DNA of 64,000 nt from the NCBI GenBank assembly GCA_026214975.1, contig CM047809.1, forward strand, positions 25,580,241-25,644,240, in the 5' to 3' direction. Origin of the DNA: Gentiana macrophylla (Eukaryota > Streptophyta > Magnoliopsida > Gentianales > Gentianaceae). The notes under the pieces were generated by a model, which was not told the origin of the DNA, did not search any database, and worked only from the letters and a program-made list of their open reading frames with translations. The translations under genes were made by a program, and so were the position numbers. How positions within the stretch are numbered: the stretch's first letter is position 1; the number at the start of each line of letters is the position of its first letter. Below are positions 44,151-55,519 of this stretch, piece by piece.

Positions 44151-44168
44151 TTGGCGCTAGAAGGAGGG
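44151..44168 (+). other. Primer-binding site of the Tat-type Gypsy
   Basis: TTGGCGCTAGAAGGAGGG, one base after the LTR. TTGGCGC-type primer sites are usual in Tat/Ogre Gypsy elements. Confidence 0.75.
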
Positions 44169-44395
44169 CATTCTACTGGTAATTTATTATGGTTTAAGAG
44201 ACTCGGTGATAATGTCAAAGTCCCAAGAAAATCAAGCATTGAATATTGATAGGACTCCAATCGCTGATGGTGGTAAAAATGAAGGTAACACATCGAATAG
44301 TGCTCGAGCCTCCATAATTAATACCATTTGAGGCCATAGGGAAGACATCAACAGGACTGCTGATTCTCAATAAAAGACAACGACTCTCCGGAGAA

Positions 44396-44815
44396 GTGGC
44401 ATACGGTCCACGGGACCCCTTTCCTTTGATGACGAATAACGAAGGATTGGTAATCACAGTTGTGATCGATCGAAACCTGGTAAAAAGAGTTTGTGTGGAC
44501 ACCGGAAGCACGGTAAATATACTGTATCACCATGCTTTCCAAGCAATGAAGCTAGAAAGCAGAGAGTTAACACCCATGTCAATGCCATTATTCGGTTTCG
44601 CTGGAACGTCTGTTCTACCTATAGGAATGATTGAGCTAGCTACTACCTTTGGCAAAGAGCCAAGAGGCAGAACTTTGAGGATCAGTTATGCCATCGTTCG
44701 ATCTCCATCTCCATATAATGTCAATTTAGGACGACCAGCCTTAATCGACCTCCGAGCTTTCATTTCTTTATCTCACAAAGCCTCAAGTTCCCCACACTGG
44801 ATGTGTCAGTGGTGA
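44396..44815 (+). pseudogene. Gypsy aspartic protease
   Basis: A 139-codon frame with the active site VCVDTGSTVNILYHHAF (Asp-Thr-Gly, about 44494-44544) and the downstream PLFGFAGTSVLPIG and NVNLGRPALIDLRAFIS. This domain is intact by itself and cuts the gag-pol polyprotein. The frame breaks at 44815 and restarts in another frame at 44803, with stops before reverse transcriptase. Confidence 0.85.
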
Positions 44816-45265
44816 TTAAAAGGGACGTGGAAGCCGCTAGGAGCTGCTACGCTACCATCACCAATGGAGAAGCGGCGGCCCAACATGTTCTCGTGGAGGA
44901 ACTTCTCCCGGAAGATGAGGAGACATTGTCCTCGGAAGATAAAGCGGAAAATGTCTGCCTCTTGGAAGCCCAGCCCAAACTGACAATAGCATTTGGAGCT
45001 TGGATTCCCGACCTGCACAAGGAATAGCTCGTTGAGATACTCAAGGAGTTCAGGATGTCTTCGTGTGGAAAACTGAAGATATGCCTGGTCTATCCCGGAC
45101 ATTGCAGTTCACAAGCTGAACGTGGACCCGAGCAGAAAGCCGATCCAACAAAAGAGGAGACATTTTGCACGGGAGCGCATGGACGCGATCCAAAAGGAAG
45201 TAACTAAACTGCTTTAAGCGAATATAATTAGACATGTAGTCTACCCGGAGTGGCTGGCAAACCCT

Positions 45266-45940
45266 GTGCTAGTCAAGAAACCAGATGGTAGTTGGAGGAT
45301 GTGCGTGCACTTCACCGACCTCACCAAAGCTTGCCCCAAAGATTGTTATGCCCTGCCTATGATCGTCCGACTCGTGGATTCCACGGTCGATTTTGAGGTA
45401 TTTGCGTTTTTGGACGCATACAAAGGATCTCATCAGATTGCCATGGACCCCAACGATGCGGAGAAAACCTCATTCACAACGGCGCTCGGGATATACTATT
45501 ACATAACCATGCCCTTTGGATTAAAGAATGCTGGAGCAACATACCAGAGGGCAATGAACAAGATTTTTAATGGTCAGATCGGCCGATGCATGGAAATGTA
45601 CGTCAACGATTTATTGATCAAGAGCAAGACTCTTGACCAATACCTAAAGGATGTCAAAGAAGCTTGTGGAGTGCTCCAGCAGACACATATGAAGCTCAAC
45701 GTGAAGAAATGCACATTCGGGGTAAGGTCGGGCAAGTTTTTAAAATATATGATCTCAAAGGAAGGAATCAAAGCAAACCCATATAAAATAGACGCATTGC
45801 GGACTATGCCCCCACTGAAGAGCATCAAGGAGGTGCAAAGATTGACGGAAGGGATGGCCGCCCTAAGTAGATTCCTATCCAGATCGGCACAACGTGCCCT
45901 TCCATTCTTTAAAATTTTGAAGAAAGCTACGCTTTTCTAG
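45266..45940 (+). pseudogene. Gypsy reverse transcriptase with mutated active site
   Basis: The 224-codon frame holds LVKKPDGSWRMCVHFTDLTK, FAFLDAYKGSHQIAMD, MPFGLKNAGATYQRAMNKIF and the catalytic box, which reads YVND (45599-45610) where active enzymes have Y-x-D-D; the first Asp is Asn. A stop (TAG at about 45938-45940) splits it from RNase H. The enzyme is doubly dead. Confidence 0.88.
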
Positions 45941-46370
45941 TGGAACGAGGATAGTCAGCGGGCTTTTGAAGAGCTGAAATCCTACCTCATGGAGTTGCCG
46001 ACCTTAACTTCTCCAAAAGAAAAAGACACATTACTGATTTATCTATCAGTTTGTGAGGAAGCTATAAGTGTTGTCTTGGTAAAGGAACATGATCACATCC
46101 AACGGCCGATATTTTATGTAAGTAAGGCGCTTCACGGTCCAGAAGTTCGATATACTAACGCAGAAAAGTTAGCATTAGCATTGGTTCACGCCTCGAGGAA
46201 ATTGAGGCCTTATTTTCAAGCTCACCCAATAAAGGTGATAACCGATCAGTTCTGAGGCAGGTATTAGCGCGGCCGGATACGTTAGGAAGGTTAGCAAAAT
46301 GGGTAGTGGAACTGGCCGTATATGACCTCGAGTTTTGCCCCCGAACTGCAATCAAGTCCAAGCTCTAGCC
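45941..46370 (+). pseudogene. Gypsy RNase H
   Basis: After the stop the frame continues WNEDSQRAFEELKSYL, then LIYLSVCEEAISVVLVKEHD and RYTNAEKLALALVHASRKLR, the usual Gypsy RNase H. Frame changes at about 46253 and a stop near 46367 end it. Confidence 0.8.
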
Positions 46371-46435
46371 GATTTCCTAGCAGAAGGGACGACTATCACT
46401 GTTAATCAGAAGCAGCCGAGCCGAAAAAAGAGCAA

Positions 46436-46797
46436 TGGACACTCTATGTAGATGGAGCATCTAGTAAAGAAGGATCTGGAGCAGGCCTCCTACTTGTCTG
46501 TCCAAAGGGAGAAGAATTTCCCTACACGTTGTGTTTCAGCTTTCAAGCAATGAACAATGAGTCGGAATATGAAGCCTTGATCACTGGACTACGATTGGCT
46601 GCAAAACTTGGGGCAAAGAAATTGCAAGTGTATAATGACTCCCAGCTGATTGTGAGTCACGTCAAGGGAGAATATGAGGCAAATGAAGAACCCATGAAAA
46701 GATACTTAGCCGTAGTTCAGACTTTATGGAAGGACTTTGAGGGGATACATATAGAGCAAATCCCTCGGCCCCAAAATAAGCAAGCAGATGCGTATTA
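46436..46797 (+). pseudogene. Second, archaeal-type RNase H
   Basis: WTLYVDGASSKEGSGAGLLL, NNESEYEALITGLRLAAKLG and VYNDSQLIVSHVKGEY carry the Asp, Glu and Asp of an archaeal-type RNase H. This extra domain between RNase H and integrase is a mark of the Tat lineage. A stop at about 46797 closes the frame. Confidence 0.82.
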
Positions 46798-46849
46798 AAG
46801 CTCGCGTCCAACTTTAAGTCCAACAAGAAGGTATTGGTCGAACAGTTGC

Positions 46850-48000
46850 AAGAGAGAAGCTACGAAGAAGCGGGCAGTGCAACCAATCACGCAGAAAGAA
46901 ACTTGGATGGATCATATAGTGTCCTACCTAAAAAGAGGAGTTCTTCCCACGGACCGTACTCATGCCAAAAAATAAAAGTTCCTAGCGACCAGGTACTCTT
47001 TGTTTAACGATATACTCTATCGAAAGTCGTATATTGACCCATGGATTAGATGTGTAACACAGGAAGATGGAGAATACATCCTTCGAGAAATCCACTTAGG
47101 GATATGCGGGAACTATCCGGGGGCTCGGACCCTAGCCTGAAAGTGTCGCTTGTTCGGCTATTACTGGCCCACTATGCAGCGGGACGCGCAAGAGTTAGTC
47201 CAAAAATGTAAACCATGTCGAATGCACCACAATGTGTCTCATCAAGCCTCACAACCAATGATCCCGATAGTGTCCTCATGGCCTTTTGACCAATGAGGAG
47301 TAGATCTTATTGGACCATTGCCCCGAGCACCGGGCAACAACAAGTTCCTGGTAGTAGTAATGGATTACTTCACAAAATGGGTAGAAGTTGAACCCCTCAC
47401 TACTATTACGGCCAAGGCCATTCAAAAATTCTTGTGGAAAAACATTGTATGTCGGTATGATATCCCAAAGGTATTAATTTCTATAACGGGACGCAGTTTG
47501 AAGAAAGAACGGTTCATGAATAATGCTCCGAACTTGAAATTGTACAACACTTTACCTCAGTAGGATACCCCAGGCCAACGGGCAAGTCGAGCAAACCAAT
47601 AGGCAGATAAAGACAGGGCTAAAAAAGAGGCTGGAAAAAGAATGGGAGAATTGGGTTGAGCATCTGCCTAACTTCCTTTGGGCCTATAAAACCACCGAAT
47701 TCTGCAACTGGAGAAACTCATTTCTCCTTGACATACGGGTGTGAGTCCGTTATTCATGCAGAGATTGGGCTCCCATCCCCGAGGTCGACTATATTCTCAG
47801 ACAGATCAAGAGAGCGAGCTCAGGCACGCGAAGGACGACCTTGAAAAGAGGCGAGACATAGCCTTCATCAGGATGGCAAGATACAAACAACAACTCTCTC
47901 AGTATTACAATTCCAAGGTAAAACACACCTACTTCAAGGTAGGGGACCTGGTCTTGCGGAAAATGAGGTCAGCCGTCTACGGCCCCAATGGAAGCTAGAC
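46850..48000 (+). pseudogene. Gypsy integrase, decayed
   Basis: The zinc-binding region is seen around 47080-47235 (REIHLGICGNYPGARTLA, then CKPCRMHH) with stops. The core starts with VDLIGPLPRAPG (first Asp, near 47302). The place of the second Asp reads SITGRS instead of S-D-N-G. GQVEQTN-like text near 47581 marks the Glu region. The C-terminal part (ARYKQQLSQYYNSKVKHTYF, KVGDLVLRKM) ends near 47998. The element continues to 48126 before the Copia. Confidence 0.78.
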
Positions 48001-48131
48001 CCGAACGGGGAAGGTCCTTATAAGGTGGTGAAAGTGCATGGGAAAGGTGCCTAGCAACTAGCAGACACATGAGGTAGAACTATTCCCAGAAGCTGGAATG
48101 CTAATAATTTGCACAAGTATTATGCCTGAAC

Positions 48132-50134
48132 TGTTAGGAAATCTACGCGGGAACGCAGCGGAATTTAAAATTTTATTTCCTTTTAACCAGGATCGACTTC
48201 GTTTAAGCAATAAACAAACGAGTAGTAGACGGTGGTTACCTTGGTTGATCTATAAGATCGACGCTTTGACCGTCTAAGGAGAGTAGTTCTGTATAGAGCC
48301 GCCCAAGTGTTCGGCCTCTACCGCTAGTCCACACGAACACCCCGCCGGAATCCCATCATGGATTGCTATTGGAAAACTCCGGTTGCTAGACCGGCCTTTT
48401 CCCTCTCTCTCAACTCTCTAAAGGATGCTCTCTATTTTACACAAGAACTATTAGCTCTTGGAATTATGATGTACAAAAGAGCTTGACACCCACCTCCTAT
48501 TTATAATGAAAGTGGCGCCTGCCCTTAGAAGGTGTGGAGGAGAAAAAACATTTTCCCAATAAAATAAGGAAAATATATTTGATTGATTTATCTCATTTAT
48601 TATAATATCTCATATTAAATAAATCTAGGATATTGTCAATATCTTATATTGAATATTTCAAAGATATTGTCAAGATCTTATATTGACAATATTTATCTTT
48701 TATTATATTACCATAAATCAATTTACATACATGTGTATATATCATATACATTACACAAATAAATCTATATATTATATATATATACACACACACACGGTGC
48801 GCATGCATGCAAATCTAATTTGCATGTAATGTACACACACGCATGCACTCATAACATATATATATTAATTTATTTTATTAATATCTAATATTAATAATAG
48901 GTAATATCATTAATTAAATTACACAATCCAAGTGTATCTTATACACTCCAAAATTGCGCCACCTTTAGCCAACAAATTGGCATCCGAATATTCTTTAATT
49001 AATATAATATTATTAATATCTTGTATTTAATTTATTCATAATAAATAAATACCACCATATTAATTTACCACTATAACCTTTATAGTCTCGAGATAAACTT
49101 TCCTTATTTGGTTATCATCTATAACCACATTTTAATCCGGCTAGATGTTCTTATGTGTGTGACCCGATAGGCTTCCGAATATGTTGGCCGTAGACACAAA
49201 GTGCAAATTACGAAAATGCCCTTCATGCCTAACGATCACGGGATAGCGTCTAGCAACACACCGTGACCCCCCAATCATCGGAAGAGTCAAATGCAATGAC
49301 TACTACCTTTCATGTGAAACAGTTACCGTGTAACTTACAATCCTATCGCTGTAATAATATCCATACGGTCGTTAGTCGAGTGTCAAAACATCAACAACCG
49401 TATCTTATAATCTGGATATCATGCTCTGTCGGAATAACACATTTACTCCCACTTTGCAAAGATTCTCGAGAGCTAGACATTCCTTATAAGAAGGCCATTT
49501 CGGATATTCGATCCCAATCATAGATACGCGATTCCCGGACGACCAATCATGTATGCTCCGCGATGCTTCAAGATCACACCCAATCACTACTTGCATGATC
49601 GCCCGTGGCTGTGGGAAACCTCAATAGTGTCAAAGCATGACAATCCACACCGTGATGCCATGAAGACTCGGTCTTAAGGATAATTACACAACCGTCACAT
49701 AGTGTGACACTTATCTGTAAGTGGGTCGATCTAACGTCGCATTCTCTAATACACGTCCACGCATACCCAAGTGTCTCTACACTTCGATAGACGAGATCTA
49801 TCCTCGCCTCTAAAGAGAAGACATCCAATACGTGCTAGTCTGCTTATACTATCAATGCCCTGCTTAATAGTACATCGCCTGAGACATTTAAGTATCAAGC
49901 TTATTAAAGTGATTAGAGATCTCATCAACCATAATCGCTTATCATGGTTTCTCTATCACGCTTTAATACTAAGGACGTTATCATATAACAATTCATAATT
50001 GGTTCTTTAAAAGAACATATATATGACAACATAAAAGCCATTTAATATATGTACAAACATAAAGAAATAGTATAAATGATCCGACCCGGTCGGATCCGGT
50101 CCAACCCGATTGGGTTTAGTACACTATTCCAACA
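48132..50134 (-). repeat. 3' LTR of the 9.4 kb Copia
   Basis: TGTTAGGAAATCTACG to CTATTCCAACA. Minus-strand TATA at about 48505-48497. The frame 49263-49523 is antisense LTR text, also present in the other copy. Confidence 0.92.
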
Positions 50135-50149
50135 ATCTCCCACTTGGCC
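50135..50149 (-). other. Polypurine tract of the 9.4 kb Copia
   Basis: On the minus strand GGCCAAGTGGGAGAT lies directly before the 3' LTR, the most common polypurine tract of plant Copia elements. Confidence 0.85.
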
Positions 50150-53100
50150 TAAAACCAATCACTCGCACACACAAGACCAAGTTGAAACACAAGAATCTCA
50201 TGCAATACTTGCAACCAGCCCTATCCATAAACGGATCACTATCCGTGGGGACTCAGACTATCTTCACAACATGTTCCAAATGACCAAGTCAAAGGAACCG
50301 CCTTAACACACACACGAATCTCTGACGAGACCCTGGTCCTTGCTTCAAGCAATAAATCCACTTACTATATCAGCTATATAGAAAAGGTGGAAGAACCGTA
50401 CAAGGTTCAAGAATGAACCTTCTAGATCCATGTACTGCTCCCGCTGCGCCTCTAAGGCACTACTGTGTTTTGGCCTACATGTAGAACTTACAGTGACCCA
50501 TAGGCTAGAATATTTCCACTCATTGTATCACTTGATCAAAGTGACTCGCAAACCCGCATGCGAGAGCTCCCACTCGCCTTCATAAGACTCAGGATATACG
50601 CGTCAGATATCTCTACGCTTATTTAATTCCAAGTTTCAATAAACCAGAATTCTTCCTTAACTTGTTTAAGGATATTCTCGACATTTACCGATTTACTTTC
50701 ATACTTTCTCATGACCATTCATGAACTATGAACATCCAAAGATTCCTTTTATGATGGTTCCCATCGCAGAGCGAAGAAACCTTCCATAAGCATCATCTTT
50801 CACCTTATCTTTAGACCAACGTCCTAACATAGATAGATCTCGCGATCTATGCTAAACTTCTTTTAGCATCACATCTATATAGGTAAACTATAATCTAACA
50901 GCAGTAAAATCTATCGCTATAGATTCTCATTTCTAAAAATAAGAACTGCTAATCCAAGTGCTTTCGTAAAGATCTTGAATTACCAAACATTAATTGACTG
51001 TGACATGAGGTGACAATTCTCAAGAGAGATATCCAATACCTTACTCGAAAATCGTAACACACTCCCACTATCCATATTGCACATGGGGCATATCCTTCTT
51101 TTGACTAAATCAAACTCCTTTGATTATCTAACAAAGAAATCGTCTAGAGAAACTTGTTTGAGTCCATAAATGGATCTCGTGGGCTTACATATCATGTTAT
51201 TGTCTATGAACATCGAGCTTTCTGCCCAACGTCTTCAACACTATCATATAGTCATGATACGAAGTTACAACAAGCATAGTCTGAATAGAACCAGGCACAC
51301 CACCAAGATAAAGACAATTATAAGGTTTACACCTCATGCCCTTCACCGTCACTATAGCCTTATGGTAATCATATTACTATCCATGTCGACCTTTCAGGAC
51401 ACTCCCTTAGGTAAGACAGACTAGGTTCACAACCTGGTTGTCACCGATGGAATCTAATTCGATTTTATGGCTCCTGGCCACATCTCTCAAACTCCGCTTT
51501 CAAACATTCTTTCATAAGTCGTGAGATGTTCATTCTTCAAGATGAACATACCGCAGCCTTTTCGTGCTTGAGGTTATCCACAGACTTGCGAACTTTGTGT
51601 GTGCACTTGAGCGCGATGTACACCTCATCGCTATGTGGCGTCTGCTCATGTTCCATTGGTTGAATATATCTTTGTTGTTCTCAAACTCTTTTGAGATCTG
51701 ATTCACTCCCACTGTTTCTTTCGGAAGAAACACTTCCTTTAGAAGACAGCATGTTTGGAGACAAACATTTTGCTCCGCGGACGAGTAAATAATATCTAGC
51801 GTACTTGCTGAGATATTCCACAAAGTTGCATATGTCGTACTAGGCTCCAAGCCTTTCTGACTTTGCTTATGACAACTTCAAATCATCGGTTAAGACAGAT
51901 TTGACATTATCCTCTTCCATATTTGATATGAAATTTATTCAACCTCTATTCTTTGGAACTTGGTTAAGTATAAGGGCACTATCCCGAAACGGGTAAGGAT
52001 ACTTCGCATGGCTGCGCTCACCACACCTTTATCATATAAAGTGTTGTTTCCATTTTGGGAACACAATCCAATTCACGTATCCCAAATATGGTATCCTTGA
52101 AGGAGAATCTTATTCCTTTCGCATTTACCTCAAAACACCCTTCGATATTAATTACTTCAATCCAATTGAAGATTAATTCCTAAGTAGCTCATCAATCTCA
52201 TATTCGTGATCGCTCGAACTTTTCGGCTTTCCGAATTTTCACTTTACTAAGTACACTTGACTATTTCTAAAAATAGTCATGGAGATTAACAAACAATTAT
52301 TTGTGGCATTAATTGTCATAAGCCAACAAACATCGGTATGTTTAGGCTTTAGACAATTTTTCTAGAATTTATAACCTTTTCATAAAAGGGTATTTTAGTC
52401 CTCTTTGGATAAGATGCTTTACCCACATGATTCATAATCATATGGTTCAACATCATCGAATGACGCTTAATTACACGCTTCTCTTCCGTAGAGACGTATG
52501 CAGAACAACCACAAATATCAAGGATAACAAATGCATACAAATATTTAGTTGAGATCCCATCACATATATCATCTATATAGTGACATCAATCTAGTATGTT
52601 AGATTCAAAGTGACCTTCCAACTTTATCGAATAACATTTATTCTTTACAATTGAATGTGTCTACTAAATCCTAACAAATAACCGAACTTGTGTCCTTCAT
52701 AAGAACCGAACATAATAACATTTATTTAGTTCCTTTATCGCTTTACTAGATCCGCAATATGGTAAGTGTTACAACGCTTGTTTCACCTTCCATTTTTGTA
52801 TTCAATCTTTCTAATTTAATCACACTCGTAAGATATCATATATCTTAGAGTTGACTTGAACTTAGATTGATTTATCTCAACTTACTTGCCTATAATAGAA
52901 ACTTCAATAAGTTCTCTATTTAAGAACATGCCCTAACTTTCATTTTAATCCTTCAAGTACTTGTAAATGTTTCTTAGTGTAGTCTTCATAAGACTTAAGA
53001 AAGATCACAAGAGCTATGTTTTCAATTTCCTTTCATAAAGAAAATCTAAAGTTTATTAAATAGTTTATTTAACCTTTTAAATCGTATTTAAAACATTAAC

Positions 53101-54889
53101 TATTTAATTAGCTTTTAAGCAATGATAGAATTAAGTCGATACTTAAATCTTACAATTTTGAAAACATCCTTTCCAAAATTCGGTCTAGTCATTCTTATCC
53201 AACGCTTGAATAACTCGTCATCGTATGACCGAATGATTATATTGGATCGTGTCCAATATCACGAGCTCCCGCTTTTCTTTAATAATTAAAGTCTTGGAGC
53301 ACCGCATTGAATATGTAGTCTCCTTGTCTCCCAACTACTATAACGGGATTGCTCGTGTCATTGCTTACTTTAAAAGGATTAAAATTACTTAACCATATTT
53401 GAGAACGCTTCTCAAAGGTAATTGATCATAATTTGGTTTTACTAATCGAGAAATAAACATAAATATAAAGTCTGCTAAAACTACAACATAAAAAAATGAA
53501 AATAAAAGAGTGTTGTTGTTTATACACGCAAAATCAAATATGGTCTTTGGGATTATGATTTTGCTCCACTAGTCAACTACTCCCAATTGACTTTCAAGAA
53601 TTAAAAATTCTTTAGTGGCTGAAATCCTATCTAGTTGACTCGATCCCCGACGTGGGCCGATCGACCGGGTCAATTTCGACGGGTAGGCACTTCTTACCAA
53701 TCGCGTCTAACGCGACTTCCAGTGGTTTGACTAGTCAACTCTTTGACAATTCACATCGTCTATGTGATAGTCAACCGTATGTCTCTAAAATCGACGGTCC
53801 CGACGTGGGCCAATCACCGCAAGATTCTTAGTCGAGTCGTAACTCAAGTATTCATGAGATCTCATAACGATCATATCTCGATAATGACGATATACCCGTG
53901 GTAGTCAACTCCGACGTGGGCGATCAGTTGGATCCGAACAAGAGCTCTTCACCGTCACTATAATATTGGGAGACATATTATAACTCGATTTTTGTTGTGG
54001 GAGTAATTTTAAATTAATTCACTTAATTAATTTTGAATTAATTCTCTTAATTAATTTAATTACGGTCTCATCAAATATATCTATCTCTATAGACATACAT
54101 CCTACACATTTATCTAGATCGTGCTTAGTCATGCATCTATCGTATCATATAAAATAAATGCAAGCACAAAATAAATAAATGCGTAAAGTAACCGGTATGA
54201 TCATGGACTTTTCCTAGGTGCGGTTTCGAATACAAACCGATTTAAACCGCTGGTCACAATCTAAGGGTAAATTTGCAACCGCCAATAGATCTTTAATGCG
54301 CCATTCTCCAATGGGATCTTTATTTTTCGCTTTTTTTGGTCTCCATCTTCCTGCCTCCATTCTTGTTACATTTAATTCTATCTAATAAAATAAATACACC
54401 CGCCGCACACATTAACGGGGAGTCAATGGAATGGGATAAATGCAGAAAAATAAACTAGGTCACGTTCTTCATAACGGCATAGGACAATTTTAAACCAACA
54501 GAAAAATTAAATCATTCACATCTATCCTATCGGTCGAGTCCATGATCAATCGGTCCATATAATCATATTATATCTACTATATCTAATCCATACAATAAAA
54601 TCTTATGAAAAAGATAAAATTAAAATTTAACTACTTGCGTCTTAATTAATCAATTAACATTTAATCTATTAAATAATTTTATCCAATCAATTAACTAATT
54701 AACATTTAATTAATTAAATGATTTTAATCGAAATAAAATTAACGATTAATTTTAAACGATTTTAATTTTAATTTTAATTAATTAGAACTATTCCAAAATA
54801 AATCAAAATTAAAATTATTTCTCTTTTGTTTCTTTCCTTTTGATTCGTAATCAAAGGGATGCTTTGGTTTCTAAACCAAATTTGGCTTA
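50150..54889 (-). pseudogene. Decayed Copia interior
   Basis: AT-rich, with only short frames on either strand. The minus frame 51850-51530 (KEVFLPKETVGVNQISKEF) resembles the linker between integrase and reverse transcriptase; around 51150 a trace IYGLKQVSLDDFF fits reverse transcriptase. Nothing else can be assigned. Three copies of CCGACGTGGGC lie at 53647, 53800 and 53911. Confidence 0.55.
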
Positions 54890-55130
54890 GCTCGACCACT
54901 TTCCAAAATCAAAATTTTGAAAGTGGACTAGGCCCCACGCCTTTAAATCAAATATTTGGAAAGCGGCTGCCTATTCCAAATCAAATATTTGGAAAGGCCA
55001 ATAATTTTTGGTTTAGCTCACAGCCACTTTCCAAAATCAAAATTTTGAGTAAGCTGCGCTGCGCGCTTTCCCAAATCAAATATTTGGAAAGGCTTAGCCT
55101 ATTCCAAACAAAGTTTGGAAAGGCCATTAT
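54890..55130. repeat. Array of short hairpins in the Copia leader
   Basis: CCAAATCAAATATTTGG or a close form occurs at about 54945, 54976 and 55071, CCAAACAAAGTTTGG at about 55105, and CCAAAATCAAAATTTTG at about 54902 and 55032. Each is a near-perfect short palindrome followed by AAAG or AAGG. The array lies between the primer site and where gag should start. Confidence 0.75.
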
Positions 55131-55505
55131 CATTTAATGTCATGTGTGGCATCCCAATGGCCAAACTATTTGAACCATTGGTTAGCCACACGACACAACT
55201 AAACAAAGGAGATTTTAATCACAACTATGAACCATATTGAATCACAAAATACACAAAACAAAAATTTGGAGATCCGCCAAAGATTGACCGGTCAACCGAT
55301 TGCCGGCGGCGAAGTTGCCCTCTTTGCCGCCGCCACGCCGCCGCCGGTGGTGGTGCCGCCATGATCGGCCGAGCACCACCCGATCCCCTCTTTTTTTTTT
55401 TTTCATGTATCAATAAATCAAAAATCTTTCATCTTTTAATTACGTGATTTAAACGATAAAATTAACTACGCATAATAGCATGCTTATTGCTTAAGCTCGA
55501 AGCTC
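55131..55505 (-). other. Leader of the 9.4 kb Copia
   Basis: Non-coding apart from a GC-rich island at 55300-55390 whose minus-strand frame (55413-55225) gives an A/P/R-rich peptide of low complexity, probably chance. Confidence 0.35.
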
Positions 55506-55517
55506 GCTCTGATACCA
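55506..55517 (-). other. Primer-binding site of the 9.4 kb Copia
   Basis: Minus strand TGGTATCAGAGC, initiator tRNA-Met type, two bases from the 5' LTR. Confidence 0.88.
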
Positions 55518-55519
55518 TT

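Noticed and set aside
49263..49523. Open frame present in both 2 kb LTRs (also 56563-56904)
   Set aside because: It runs against the element's orientation and is kept only because the LTRs are young copies of each other.
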